Origin: Methylobacter sp. S3L5C
GTDB taxonomy: Bacteria; Pseudomonadota; Gammaproteobacteria; Methylococcales; Methylomonadaceae
Assembly: GCF_022788635.1 (NCBI RefSeq)
Contig: NZ_CP076024.1
Coordinates: 1,612,001-1,676,000, forward strand
DNA length: 64,000 nt
Reading direction: 5' to 3'
Position 1 is the first letter of the stretch. Each line of letters opens with the position of its first letter. Below the pieces are notes generated by a model. That model made no database searches and was not told the DNA's origin. It was given only the letters and a program-made list of their open reading frames with translations. The position numbers were made by a program, and so were the translations under genes. Shown here in pieces: positions 8,391-17,431 of this stretch.

Positions 8391-9614
8391 ATGAAAAGTT
8401 TAATTAAATTGGATCGTAATAAAAAGCCATGGGAGCAAGAGGGCTTGATTCATAATCGCTGGCATCCTGATTTGCCTATGGTTGCAATGGTCAAACCCGG
8501 TGATGAGTTTCGTGTGGAATGTATGGATTGGACCGGCGGTCAAATAGGCAATAATGACAGCGCCAATGATATAAGGGATGTCGATTTAACGCAAGTACAT
8601 TACCTGAGCGGTCCCATTGGTGTTGAAGGTGCCGAGCCGGGTGATCTGATGGTCGTGGATATTTTGGATGTGGGTACTTTTGACGATTCCCAATGGGGTT
8701 TTAACGGACTTTTTTCCAAGGAAAACGGGGGCGGATTTTTAACCGATCATTATCCTGAGGCGCGTAAATCAATTTGGGATTTTCACGGTATTTACACAAC
8801 GTCCAGACACATCCCTAATGTTAAGTTTGCAGGCATTATGCATCCTGGTTTAATTGGTTGTTTGCCGTCAAGAGAATTACTCGAAACATGGAACAAGCGC
8901 GAAGCCGAGCTCATTGCTACGGATCCTGATCGCATTCCGGCCTTGGCGCTGCCACCAAATTCCCAGTCTGCGGTAATGGGTAAATTGACTGGCGATGCGG
9001 CCAAAGTGGCAGCAGCAGAAGGTGCCCGAACAGTACCTCCTCGTGAGCATGGTGGTAACTGTGATATTAAAAATCTTACCAAAGGCTCCAAAGTATTTTT
9101 TCCTGTTTATGTGAAAGATGGTGGCCTCTCCATGGGCGATCTGCATTTTTCTCAAGGCGATGGTGAAATTACTTTCTGTGGTGCCATTGAAATGGCAGGT
9201 TATCTGGATATTAAAGTTAGTTTGATTAAAGACGGCGTCAAAAAATACGGCATCAAAAATCCAATTTTTCAACCCAGTCCACTAACGCCTTCGTATCGTG
9301 ATTATCTCATTTTTGAAGGGATTTCAGTCGATGAAAAAGGCACGCAACATTATCTGGATGTGCATGTCGCTTACCGTCAGGCCTGTTTAAATGCAATTGA
9401 ATATCTCAAGAAATTTGGTTACAGCGGTGCCCAGGCCTTATCGATTTTGGGTACTGCACCGGTTGAAGGGCATATCAGCGGCGTTGTTGATATACCGAAT
9501 GCCTGTGCGACGCTCTGGTTACCTACAGAAATATTTGATTTTGATTTGAAACCGAATGCGGACGGGCCAAAGAAAATTATTACCGGTAGCGCCGACATGG
9601 CAAAGACAAGCTAG
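8391..9614 (+). CDS. fmdA: Formamidase (acetamidase/formamidase family)
   Basis: The 407-residue protein aligns end to end in pattern with formamidases such as Methylophilus FmdA: it starts with K.D..K.PWEQ, and has IHNRWHPDLPMVAMV, GGNCDIKNLTKGSKVFFPVYVKDGGLSMGDLHFSQGDGE-type central segments, and a C-terminal AVEGHISGVVDIPNA-like stretch. It hydrolyses formamide to ammonia and formate in the cytoplasm. A good AAGGAG site lies just before the ATG. fmdB follows after 29 bases and the urt genes after that, giving a nitrogen-scavenging operon in which formate can also feed C1 metabolism. Upstream is the inverted-repeat control block shared with the porin gene. Activity on acetamide or other short amides is possible. 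Confidence 0.95.
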   Translation: MKSLIKLDRNKKPWEQEGLIHNRWHPDLPMVAMVKPGDEFRVECMDWTGGQIGNNDSANDIRDVDLTQVHYLSGPIGVEGAEPGDLMVVDILDVGTFDDSQWGFNGLFSKENGGGFLTDHYPEARKSIWDFHGIYTTSRHIPNVKFAGIMHPGLIGCLPSRELLETWNKREAELIATDPDRIPALALPPNSQSAVMGKLTGDAAKVAAAEGARTVPPREHGGNCDIKNLTKGSKVFFPVYVKDGGLSMGDLHFSQGDGEITFCGAIEMAGYLDIKVSLIKDGVKKYGIKNPIFQPSPLTPSYRDYLIFEGISVDEKGTQHYLDVHVAYRQACLNAIEYLKKFGYSGAQALSILGTAPVEGHISGVVDIPNACATLWLPTEIFDFDLKPNADGPKKIITGSADMAKTS

Positions 9615-9643
9615 TTATAGACAGTAATCAATGGAGTTTAGGT

Positions 9644-10009
9644 ATGCCTTTATATGAATATCGATGTGATGACTGCGGTACTTTTTCGGCAATCAGGAAA
9701 ATGAGTGAATCCAGTCTGCAAGGTATTTGCAAAAACTGTGGCGCGGCAAGTGAACGCATAATTTCTGTGCCGCACTATGCCTTGGTAGGTAACGACCAGC
9801 GTGTAGCCCATGAGCGCAATGAAAAATCAGCTCATGAACCGGCAACCAGGCGTCGCTCCAGTTGCGGATGTTCAGGCGGGCATACCTGCCAACCAGGGAC
9901 GGATAAATCTCGTACCAAAAAAGATCAGGCTAGTCAGTCTGAACAGCAGGGGGCTGTTTTTCAGATGCAAACAAAGAGAACGGCAAGGCCCTGGATGCTC
10001 GGGCATTAA
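9644..10009 (+). CDS. fmdB: FmdB zinc-ribbon protein
   Basis: The 121-residue protein opens with MPLYEYRCDDCG, the signature of the FmdB/CxxC_CxxC_SSSS family, and has two CxxC pairs (C8/C11 and C29/C32) that can bind one zinc. The C-terminal half is basic and low in complexity, and ends with TARPWMLGH, a tail I recall from formamidase-linked FmdB proteins. Its role is unproven; in Methylophilus it was proposed to regulate the formamidase operon. It lies directly downstream of fmdA and 108 bases before urtA, so it belongs to the same transcription unit. Confidence 0.9.
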   Translation: MPLYEYRCDDCGTFSAIRKMSESSLQGICKNCGAASERIISVPHYALVGNDQRVAHERNEKSAHEPATRRRSSCGCSGGHTCQPGTDKSRTKKDQASQSEQQGAVFQMQTKRTARPWMLGH

Positions 10010-10117
10010 ACAATGGGTAAAAGTTGGGATAAGAAAATTTGGATTGGATTGGGTTGGGAAGGGATTTAATTTTGAACAGATGTATGAATGTTTTATTTTT
10101 TTAATTAGGAGAAACTG

Positions 10118-11368
10118 ATGAGTAGTTCTGATAGGCGTCAATTTATAAAAAAGGCATCTGTTCTTGTAGGTGTCTCTCTTGCCTTGGGTCTTTCCATGGC
10201 TACGGGTAGTGCGAGTGCGGCTGATTTTCCAACGGCAGCGGTTAGCACAACGGGTCTTGCGGTTACCGATAAAACGGTAACGGTAGGTATTTTGCATTCG
10301 GCAACCGGCACTATGGCGATTAGTGAAACGGGTTCCATTCAGGCTGAAAAACTGGCGATTGCTCAAATTAACGAAATGGGCGGTGTGTTGGGTAGAAAAA
10401 TTGAGGTTGTTCAGGAAGATGGTGCCAGTGACTGGCCTACCTTTGCTGAAAAATCCAAGAAACTATTGGAAAGTGACAAAGTGGCCGCTGTTTTTGGCTG
10501 TTGGACATCGGCATCTCGTAAGGCCGCGTTGCCTGTTTTTGAAAAAGATAACGGCTTACTGTTTTATCCCACTTTTTATGAAGGCCTTGAGCAATCCAAA
10601 AATGTGTTTTATACCGGCCAAGAGGCAACCCAGCAAATTCTTGCCGGTTTGGATTGGATAACAAAAGAGAAAAAGGCCAAAACTTTTTATCTGATTGGTT
10701 CTGATTATATTTGGCCACGTACTTCCATGAAAATTGCCCGTAAACATATTGAGCAGCATTTGGGCGGCAAGGTTGTCGGCGAAGAATATGTGGCTTTGGG
10801 TGATACGCAGTTTGGTTCTGTGATTAACAAAATCAAGCTAAAAAAACCTGACGTAATCTACGCAGCTGTTGTTGGCGGTAGTAATGTTGCCTGGTTTAAG
10901 CAATTGAATGCAGCCGGTTTAAATTCCAAGAAACAAACCATGCTGACTATTTCAGTAACCGAAGATGAGGTGCTGGGTATTGGTGGTGAAAATCTGGAGG
11001 GTTTTTATTCGGCAATGAAGTATTTCCAAACTTTGAAGAATCCTAATAACGATAAATTCGTCGCAGAATTCAAGAAAGCTTATGGCGAAAATGCGGTGAT
11101 TGGTGACGTAACCCAAGCGGCTTATCTGGGGCCTTGGTTATGGAAAGCGGCTGTTGAGCGTGCCGGCAGTTTTGACGTGGACAAGGTAGTCGTCGCATTG
11201 CCGGGCTATGAGATGACGACGGCACCTGAAGGTTATGTCAAGGTCGATGCAAACCACCATTTGTTAAGCAAGTTACGAATCGGAAAATGGCGTAAAGATG
11301 GTCAGGCTGATGTCGTTTATGAGTCTGGTTTGATTAATCCTGATCCATTCCCCAAAGGTTATCAATAA
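10118..11368 (+). CDS. urtA: Urea/short-chain amide ABC transporter, substrate-binding protein
   Basis: The 416-residue protein is a periplasmic type I binding protein of the urea/amide branch (UrtA, FmdD, AmiC-like). Residues 1-34 form a signal sequence with a twin-arginine motif, DRRQFIKK, so export through Tat is likely. The start of the mature domain, VTVGILHSATGTMAISE, and the GCWTSASRKAALPVFE segment are typical of UrtA. It follows fmdAB and precedes the permease and ATPase genes. Given that formamidase shares the operon and urease follows downstream, the cargo may be formamide, urea or both; sequence alone does not settle this. The AGGAG site is close to the ATG. Confidence 0.93.
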   Translation: MSSSDRRQFIKKASVLVGVSLALGLSMATGSASAADFPTAAVSTTGLAVTDKTVTVGILHSATGTMAISETGSIQAEKLAIAQINEMGGVLGRKIEVVQEDGASDWPTFAEKSKKLLESDKVAAVFGCWTSASRKAALPVFEKDNGLLFYPTFYEGLEQSKNVFYTGQEATQQILAGLDWITKEKKAKTFYLIGSDYIWPRTSMKIARKHIEQHLGGKVVGEEYVALGDTQFGSVINKIKLKKPDVIYAAVVGGSNVAWFKQLNAAGLNSKKQTMLTISVTEDEVLGIGGENLEGFYSAMKYFQTLKNPNNDKFVAEFKKAYGENAVIGDVTQAAYLGPWLWKAAVERAGSFDVDKVVVALPGYEMTTAPEGYVKVDANHHLLSKLRIGKWRKDGQADVVYESGLINPDPFPKGYQ

Positions 11369-11472
11369 AGATTGAGCTTTAGGAAGTAAGCCGTAGCAGT
11401 CTTAAGCTGAAGACTGTTACGGTAAGTAAAAACAGATTTCTATGTGTAAGATTGGTTAGCCGGAGGCTGGTT

Positions 11473-12390
11473 ATGTTTGGATATACGATGGATGAAGTAG
11501 GCAACATTATGGTAATGCAGGGCTTTTCGGGATTAAGCCTGTTTAGCGTCTTGTTACTGATGGCGCTGGGTCTTGCCATTATTTTTGGTCAGATGGGTGT
11601 GATCAATATGGCGCATGGTGAGTTTATGATGGTTGGTGCATATACGGCAGTATTCATGTCAAAACTGGCTGTTAAATACGAGATGGTTAACTCCTACTTT
11701 GTTTTTGCCATCATTGCCGCATTTATCCTGGCCTTTTTCATAGGTTATTTAGTTGAGTATTTGTTGATTCGACATCTTTACAAACGGCCTTTGGATACCT
11801 TGCTGGCGACATGGGGCTTGAGTCTGGTCATGCAGCAAACATTTCGCTCCAGCTTTGGTGCCAAAGAAGTGAGCGCAGAATTACCGGAATGGTTACTGGG
11901 TTCATTTCAACCCACCGCTGATATTGATATTCCGATTAATGGTGTGTTCGTGATGGTTTTGGCCCTGGTCGTTACGCTGGGTGTGTATTTCTTTATGTTT
12001 CGTTCAAGGGGAGGCTTGCGTGTACGGGCAACCGTGCAAAATCGGGTTATGGCCAGTGCTGTTGGTATCAATACCCAAAAAGTCGACAGGCTTACTTTTG
12101 CCTTGGGCTGTGGTATTGCCGGTGTTGCCGGCGCAGCATTTACAACAATCTCTTCTACCGGCCCTACTACCGGCTCTCTTTATATTGTCGATAGTTTTAT
12201 GGTGGTTGTCTTTGGTGGTGCAGCAAGTTTGATGGGAACTATTGCCTCAGCGTTTGGCATTGCCCAGGCACAATCTATTTTGCAATTTTTTATGACCAGT
12301 TCCATGGGTAAAGTCGCTACCTTGATGACGATTGTTATTATTTTGATGATGCGACCCGAGGGTTTGTTTGCATCTAAAGTACGTAGATAA
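11473..12390 (+). CDS. urtB: Urea/amide ABC transporter permease UrtB
   Basis: This branched-chain-amino-acid-type permease (LivH family) has about eight hydrophobic spans, and contains INMAHGEFMMVGAYTA, the conserved segment after the first spans in this family, and GGAASLMGTIASAFGIAQ near the end. I take the ATG at 11473 (MFGYTMDEVGN, 305 residues) because GGAGG lies 8 bases upstream; an in-frame ATG at 11452 would add seven residues but has no good ribosome site. It forms the inner-membrane channel with UrtC. The gene follows urtA after about 100 bases and precedes urtC by 11 bases. Confidence 0.93.
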   Translation: MFGYTMDEVGNIMVMQGFSGLSLFSVLLLMALGLAIIFGQMGVINMAHGEFMMVGAYTAVFMSKLAVKYEMVNSYFVFAIIAAFILAFFIGYLVEYLLIRHLYKRPLDTLLATWGLSLVMQQTFRSSFGAKEVSAELPEWLLGSFQPTADIDIPINGVFVMVLALVVTLGVYFFMFRSRGGLRVRATVQNRVMASAVGINTQKVDRLTFALGCGIAGVAGAAFTTISSTGPTTGSLYIVDSFMVVVFGGAASLMGTIASAFGIAQAQSILQFFMTSSMGKVATLMTIVIILMMRPEGLFASKVRR

Positions 12391-12401
12391 AGGAACCTGT
12401 T

Positions 12402-13550
12402 ATGAAAGAGCTATCAAATAAGTTGTTGGGCGGAAGGCAAGGGGCTGTTGGCTTGGCGATATTGGCTCTGTTGCTGCTTGTGGTTTTTCCCTTGTGGCTG
12501 GATTTGTTTCGCTTGGGTCTTTTAGGCAAGTATGTTACCTACGCCTTTGTGGCAGTCAGTTTGGTGTTGTTGTGGGGTAATGGCGGAATTTTAAGTCTCG
12601 GGCAAGGCATGTTTTTTGGCTTGGGCGGTTACTGTATGGCCATGTTTCTTAAGCTGGAAGCATCAGACCCTGTCAGTACCAAGATTCAAACTACGCCCGG
12701 TATTCCTGATTTTATGGATTGGAATCAAATAACCGAGCTTCCCTGGTTTTGGCTACCCTTCAAAAGCTTGCCTTTAACACTGGTACTGGTGTTGGTTGTG
12801 CCGACGTTATTGGCTTTTATCATCGGTTATGCCATGTTTAAACGGCGTGTGGGTGGTGTTTATTTTGCCATTATTACCCAGGCGATTGCCCTGATATTAA
12901 GTATTTTAATTATCGGTCAACAAGGTTATACCGGTGGTGTTAACGGTATTACTGACTTAAAAACCATGCTGGGCTGGGATATCAGAACGGACAGCGCGAA
13001 ATACATTTTATATTTTGTTAATGCAGGCTTGTTAATCGGCTGTATGTTGCTGGCACGTTACATATTAACGTCTAAATTTGGGATGTTGTTGTTGGCGATG
13101 CGTGATAAAGAAGAGCGCGTCAGATTCTCCGGCTATGATGTTTCAAATTTTAAAATATTCATTTTTTGTGTTGCGGCCATGATGTCGGGAATTGGCGGAG
13201 CCATGTTTACGCTTCAGGTCGGTTTTATGTCGCCCAGTTTTGTCGGTATTGTACCGTCCATTGAAATGGTTATTTTTGCCGCAGTGGGTGGGCGTATGTC
13301 CTTGATTGGCGCTGTTTATGGCACCTTGCTGGTTAATTTTGGCAGGACGATGTTTTCCGAGACATTTCCGGAGTTATGGTTGTTTTTGATGGGTGGGCTG
13401 TTTATCGCTGTGGTCATGTTTTTTCCTGACGGTCTGGCTGGAATCTATGACAAGTATGCCAGGAAATTTAATGTCTCCGGAATCGCGTCTAAATACGTTG
13501 CCAAATTCAGTAAAAAAGCCGCCAAGATGATCGGAGAAAAATATGAGTAA
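12402..13550 (+). CDS. urtC: Urea/amide ABC transporter permease UrtC
   Basis: The 382-residue LivM-type permease has about nine hydrophobic spans, with the family marker GNGGILSLGQGMFFGLGGYCMAMFLK split around residues 60-85 and AMRDKEERVRFSGYDVSNFK around residues 230-250 (the cytoplasmic coupling loop contacting the ATPase). It pairs with UrtB to form the membrane channel. Its end overlaps the start of urtD by eight bases, indicating translational coupling. Family length is normal (about 360-400 residues), and I see no disruptions. Confidence 0.94.
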   Translation: MKELSNKLLGGRQGAVGLAILALLLLVVFPLWLDLFRLGLLGKYVTYAFVAVSLVLLWGNGGILSLGQGMFFGLGGYCMAMFLKLEASDPVSTKIQTTPGIPDFMDWNQITELPWFWLPFKSLPLTLVLVLVVPTLLAFIIGYAMFKRRVGGVYFAIITQAIALILSILIIGQQGYTGGVNGITDLKTMLGWDIRTDSAKYILYFVNAGLLIGCMLLARYILTSKFGMLLLAMRDKEERVRFSGYDVSNFKIFIFCVAAMMSGIGGAMFTLQVGFMSPSFVGIVPSIEMVIFAAVGGRMSLIGAVYGTLLVNFGRTMFSETFPELWLFLMGGLFIAVVMFFPDGLAGIYDKYARKFNVSGIASKYVAKFSKKAAKMIGEKYE

Positions 13551-14286
13551 TACCGACTTTGTACTGGCTATTGAAGACTTAACGGTTTCATTTGACGGGT
13601 TTAAGGCAGTTGATGCCTTATCGATGTATATCGACAAAAATGAATTGCGAGTGGTGATTGGCCCCAATGGTGCCGGCAAGACCACGGTACTGGACTTGAT
13701 TTGTGGTAAAACAAAATCGTCATCAGGCTCCATCAAGTTTAATAATATAGAACTGACCCAACTTGCCGAGCACGAGATTGTCCGCGCCGGGATTGGCAGG
13801 AAATTCCAGACACCTTCTATTTATGAGAATCTGACTGTTTATCAAAATCTTGAAGTGTCTTATCCGGTAGGACGGTCGGTCTGGGGCAGCTTAACTTTTA
13901 AGCGCACGCAGGCATTGAGCGAACAAGTTAACAAAATCGCGGCAGAAGTGTTACTGACTGAGCATTTACAAATGGAAGCGGCCTTGTTAAGTCATGGCCA
14001 GAAACAATGGCTGGAGATTGGCATGTTGTTGATGCAAGACCCGGAATTGTTAATGTTGGATGAGCCAGTAGCCGGAATGAGTGCTAAAGAGCGTGATCAA
14101 ACAGCCGATTTACTCAATCGAATTTGTCAAAATCGTTCTGTTTTGGTGATTGAGCACGACATGGAGTTTGTGAAAAAAATTGCCCATAAAGTGACGGTAC
14201 TGCATCAAGGTAAAATTTTGGCAGAAGGATCGATGGAAAAAGTTCAGTCGGACGAAAAAGTTATTGAAGTTTATTTAGGTCACTAG
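13543..14286 (+). CDS. urtD: Urea/amide ABC transporter ATPase UrtD
   Basis: The 247-residue ATPase shows Walker A GPNGAGKTT (about residues 41-49), a Q-loop near RKFQTPSIYENL, Walker B LLMLDEPVAGMS and the switch histidine in VIEHDMEFV. The ABC signature is the divergent LSHGQKQWLEIG, as is normal for UrtD. It drives import by hydrolysing ATP at the cytoplasmic face, in a heterodimer with UrtE. The start overlaps the urtC end by eight bases. The urtE gene follows after 52 bases. Confidence 0.94.
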   Translation: MSNTDFVLAIEDLTVSFDGFKAVDALSMYIDKNELRVVIGPNGAGKTTVLDLICGKTKSSSGSIKFNNIELTQLAEHEIVRAGIGRKFQTPSIYENLTVYQNLEVSYPVGRSVWGSLTFKRTQALSEQVNKIAAEVLLTEHLQMEAALLSHGQKQWLEIGMLLMQDPELLMLDEPVAGMSAKERDQTADLLNRICQNRSVLVIEHDMEFVKKIAHKVTVLHQGKILAEGSMEKVQSDEKVIEVYLGH

Positions 14287-14338
14287 ACGGTTTTTGATTG
14301 CAAGATAAAACCGGTTAACCAGCAAGAGGAATTTAATC

Positions 14339-15028
14339 ATGTTTGAAGTAGCGGATTTACAAGTCAGTTATGGCCAAAGTCAGGTGATTCATGGCTTAAG
14401 TTTTAAGGCAGAAAAAAACGAGACACTGGCCATTATGGGCCGAAACGGCATGGGCAAAACGACATTGTTTAAATCCCTGATGGGCATATTGCCCAGTAAT
14501 GCCTCTAAAACCATGGTCGATGGCGTTAATTTAAACGGTGTGGAAACCTATCAACGTGTTGCAAAAGGACTGGCTTACGTACCCCAGGGAAGAATGATTT
14601 TTCCAACCATGACCGTACAGGAAAATATTGAAACGGGTTTGGAAAAATCCAAAACCCGGGAGATTCCTGATGACATCTATGCCTTATTTCCGGTGTTGTA
14701 TGATATGCGTAAACGTAAAGGTGGTAATCTTTCCGGTGGGCAACAGCAACAGTTGGCGATTGCACGGGCTTTGGTTACCAACCCTAAAGTGCTGTTGCTG
14801 GACGAACCCACCGAAGGCATACAGCCCTCCATTATTAAAGACATTGCCAAAGTCTTAAATGAAATCAGGAAAATGCGTGAGATTACCATTATAGTCTCTG
14901 AGCAAGTACTCAGTTTTACCATGGAAATTGCTGACCGTATAATTGTGATGGATAAGGGCAAGTTTATCCATGAAGATAAACGTGGTGAAGTGGATGCCGC
15001 ACAGATTAAAAAATATTTGTCGGTTTGA
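14339..15028 (+). CDS. urtE: Urea/amide ABC transporter ATPase UrtE
   Basis: The 229-residue ATPase has Walker A GRNGMGKTT, the signature LSGGQQQQLAIARAL, Walker B VLLLDEPTEGIQPS and the YVPQGRMIFPTMTVQENI segment typical of LivF/UrtE. It is the second ATPase of the urea/amide importer. It is the last gene of the fmdAB-urtABCDE unit; a spacer of nearly 1 kb with a candidate terminator follows. A GAGG-type ribosome site stands before the ATG. No anomalies are visible. Confidence 0.95.
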   Translation: MFEVADLQVSYGQSQVIHGLSFKAEKNETLAIMGRNGMGKTTLFKSLMGILPSNASKTMVDGVNLNGVETYQRVAKGLAYVPQGRMIFPTMTVQENIETGLEKSKTREIPDDIYALFPVLYDMRKRKGGNLSGGQQQQLAIARALVTNPKVLLLDEPTEGIQPSIIKDIAKVLNEIRKMREITIIVSEQVLSFTMEIADRIIVMDKGKFIHEDKRGEVDAAQIKKYLSV

Positions 15029-15103
15029 CAGAGAGCATGTCTTAACCAACTTTTTATTACCTCAAATATAGAGTCCGAAGTTAATTACTCGACATTACTT
15101 TCT

Positions 15104-15156
15104 GTAGGGCGTGCCGTGCGCGCTTTGAAAGCTAAGGTGTGCACGGCACGCCTTAC
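15104..15156. repeat. GTGCCGTGC hairpin repeat
   Basis: Arms at 15104-15119 (GTAGGGCGTGCCGTGC) and 15141-15156 are complementary at 15 of 16 positions around a 21-base loop. A single arm of the same sequence type recurs at 19204-19223 between ureA and ureB, so this is a dispersed intergenic repeat and not simply the urtE terminator. Confidence 0.7.
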
Positions 15157-15269
15157 GTAATTAATTCATGGCTCTAACTCTGACCGTTGGTTTTCAGTCG
15201 CAAGGGATCACGGTCAACTAATACGATTAAAACACTTCAATCCATTGATTCATTTAAATGTTCAGATAA

Positions 15270-15302
15270 TCAGCCATCTTCTGGCTGACACGGTGTTTTT
15301 TT
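15270..15302 (+). terminator. Candidate terminator of the fmd-urt operon
   Basis: TCAGCCA (15270-15276) pairs with TGGCTGA (15282-15288), followed by seven or eight T residues at 15295-15302. The T-run starts a few bases after the stem, and the site lies about 240 bases beyond urtE, so the call is moderate. Confidence 0.4.
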
Positions 15303-15415
15303 AATTACATCAGCCATACTCCAGCCTATCGTCGTTTAATCCACAACAAGTCTTTAACCGCTTTGAACTTCCAAATCCCGATATATATTTTCAGATAAAT
15401 AATTTTTCTGTCGAT

Positions 15416-15446
15416 AGATACCATCCCTTCAAGGGATGTTATCTGT
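15416..15446. repeat. Solo inner palindrome of the dispersed repeat
   Basis: AGATACCATCCCTT-C-AAGGGATG-TTATCT is a near-perfect palindrome identical in type to the core of the ~80-bp elements at 21327, 39354 and 42871, but without the outer CTACCAA arms. Confidence 0.65.
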
Positions 15447-15852
15447 ATAAGTCTACGACGACGCGAATTTAGAAATTTTATTTTTGGAAATCTATAGCAT
15501 CCAACACGTTGTCGTTTTTTACCTTAACCAGTTATCCGCTTTAATCCCCGATTTATCGTAAAGGTATGCATCAGTAGAACCCTTTTTGCGGATGGTTTCA
15601 GGCTAAACGGCAAGCTTCTGCAGTTATTTCAATCAGGTTATTCAGTGTCATGACAAGTTAATTTCTGTGGTTACTTCTCTTGCCATTTATTCTTGTCTTT
15701 GGTTCGCTCAAAACAAACGGCGAAAGATGCGGGTACTCCTCTGAAAAAAGCCCATTTACCCGGATATATTTACTCGATTTTAACAGCAAAAATATTGTCG
15801 ATGCGCCCATTTTAGGATTCTGCAGGCCAATAAAGCCGGTTTTCCTGTTATA

Positions 15853-15880
15853 CGTCAAATAACTAATGAGTTATCTGACG
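15853..15880. promoter_or_regulatory. Inverted-repeat operator upstream of the porin
   Basis: Arms CGTCAAATAACT and AGTTATCTGACG are complementary at 11 of 12 positions around AATG. The neighbouring sequence GATTGTG, AAACTGAATAATC and, 69 bases beyond, ATGCATTTATATTTG (15949-15963) is shared with the fmdA upstream region at the same spacing. The 69-base constancy suggests a fixed distance between activator site and promoter. Confidence 0.7.
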
Positions 15881-15987
15881 GATTGTGGGAATCGGCTGCA
15901 AACTGAATAATCGACCCTGCCAGTTTTGGTGGCATCGCTATTGGGTCGATGCATTTATATTTGAGCTTGTGAACCAGGGGATTTTAG

Positions 15988-17259
15988 ATGAAAAGATATA
16001 TCAAACAGGCAGTCGGTGGCCTAAACACAAGAATACTCTGCACAGCCTTGGTAACTGCAATGGCTGCTGGTCATGCATCTTCCGGGTATGCCGGAGCAAC
16101 TTTCAAAATTGATGATACTAAATGGATTAGTCTTGGTTTAGGCCTGCGTAGCAGCTTTCAAACTGTCGAGGGCGCGGCCGGTAATAACGGCAATAAGTGG
16201 AGTAACGATTTCAATCTGGATAATACCCGTTTGTATGTTAACGGACAAATTCATAAATATTTGAAAGTGGAGTTTAACACTGACTGTCAAACGTGTAGTA
16301 ATGGTGGCGAGCTTCGGGTATTGGATGCGATAGGAAAGATTGAATATAACTCCATGGTTAATTTATGGGTTGGTAGAATGCTGGTTCCGGCTGAACGCAG
16401 GGAGATGAATGGCCCGTTTTACAGTCCTATCTATCAGGTTTATAGTTCCGGTTCGCCGTTTGAGCCTGCCGATTTTAATACAACGATTCAAAATAATGGT
16501 ACTTCTGCGGGTTCTTTTGGTCGTGATGACGGTGCCACTTTTTGGGGCTCGGTATTTAATGACCGTTTTCAATATGCTATCGGCTTTTTTCGTGGCTTAA
16601 GAGGCGGTGCCAACGTTAATGACAATATTTTGTACGCCCAACGGGTATCCTATAACTTTTGGGAAGTCGAGAAAAATCCCGGTTATTACACCTCGGGTAC
16701 TTATTATGGTAAAGGTGGTGATATCTTAACCGTTGCTGCCAGCAATCAGTATCAGCAAGACGGTGCAGGTCAAGGTGCAACGAGTGTAAACAATGTTGCA
16801 ATTGCCGCTGACCCGGGTAACTTTCGTGGTACCGGAGTCGATGTATTGATGGAAAAAGTGCTGCCCAATAATGGTGTGGTTACGTTAAATGGCGAATACA
16901 AAAACTATGATATTTCCGGTGGCTATAGTCAAGCGACGCGTAATGCAAATTACCCGAATAGTTTCGCGATGTTTGAAGGTAACTCCTATGATGTCAGCGG
17001 TATGTATCTGTTTCCACAAAAAATTGGTATTGGTTTGATTCAGCCTTATGTTCGTTATGTGAATATAATGCCTGACACCAGTTCCAATCGTAATTCTTAC
17101 CAGGCCGGTGTGAACTACGTTATTGATGGTCATAACGCCGTTGTCTCTTTAAATTATATCTACGGCGATATGGCGACTAAAGGTATTACCAATTACCAAT
17201 CGAACGTAACAGGTGACAACGTTAATTCGCTTGTTCTTGGCTTTCAGTGGCAGATTTAA
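15988..17259 (+). CDS. Outer-membrane porin, FmdC-like
   Basis: The 423-residue protein has an N-terminal signal sequence (about residues 1-36, ending near GYAGA) and then alternating polar/aromatic strands typical of a beta barrel, starting ATFKIDDTKWISLGLGLRS and finishing FQWQI. Segments such as YVNGQIHKYLKVEFNTDCQ and GRMLVPAERREMNGPFYSPIYQ resemble phosphate-selective/short-chain-amide porins. In Methylophilus the formamidase cluster includes a porin gene, fmdC, so an equivalent role in amide or urea passage across the outer membrane is likely. The strongest support is the control block shared with fmdA. An unusual feature is the pair of cysteines in DCQTC on one strand or loop. Confidence 0.82.
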   Translation: MKRYIKQAVGGLNTRILCTALVTAMAAGHASSGYAGATFKIDDTKWISLGLGLRSSFQTVEGAAGNNGNKWSNDFNLDNTRLYVNGQIHKYLKVEFNTDCQTCSNGGELRVLDAIGKIEYNSMVNLWVGRMLVPAERREMNGPFYSPIYQVYSSGSPFEPADFNTTIQNNGTSAGSFGRDDGATFWGSVFNDRFQYAIGFFRGLRGGANVNDNILYAQRVSYNFWEVEKNPGYYTSGTYYGKGGDILTVAASNQYQQDGAGQGATSVNNVAIAADPGNFRGTGVDVLMEKVLPNNGVVTLNGEYKNYDISGGYSQATRNANYPNSFAMFEGNSYDVSGMYLFPQKIGIGLIQPYVRYVNIMPDTSSNRNSYQAGVNYVIDGHNAVVSLNYIYGDMATKGITNYQSNVTGDNVNSLVLGFQWQI

Positions 17260-17301
17260 GGACTCTTGATTACTCTGTATGAGTGCCATGAGCCAATTAT
17301 C

Positions 17302-17338
17302 TTCAGAACCAGGAATATCAGCTATTTCTGGTTCTGAA
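17302..17338 (+). terminator. Porin terminator hairpin
   Basis: A 16-base stem (17302-17317 with 17323-17338, 15 of 16 paired) closes a 5-base loop 43 bases after the porin stop. No long T-run follows, so termination efficiency is uncertain. Confidence 0.6.
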
Positions 17339-17431
17339 TAAGGCTGGTCTTTGTGGCATAATTACGCTAGATTTATACTCGTTATCAAGGTTAAATTTAA
17401 CGATTTAAATAAAAAATAATGAGGAATTGTT

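Larger units (their letters stand above)
15029..15987. other. 959-bp spacer between urtE and the porin gene
   Basis: I find no convincing gene here. It contains a GTGCCGTGC hairpin (15104-15156), a candidate terminator (15270-15302), a solo copy of the inner palindrome of the dispersed repeat (15416-15446), and the conserved control block before the porin (15853-15963). Short open frames at 15658-15862 overlap each other on both strands and resemble nothing. Confidence 0.7.

Noticed and set aside
10118-15028. Naming the ABC transporter fmdDEF after Methylophilus
   Set aside because: Five separate genes with the UrtA-E layout are present, so urtABCDE is the clearer name; the amide-transport possibility is kept in the text.
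15658-15862. Overlapping 60-66 codon frames on both strands upstream of the porin
   Set aside because: Both strands are open over the same bases, neither has a ribosome site or recognisable product, and the region runs into the control block.
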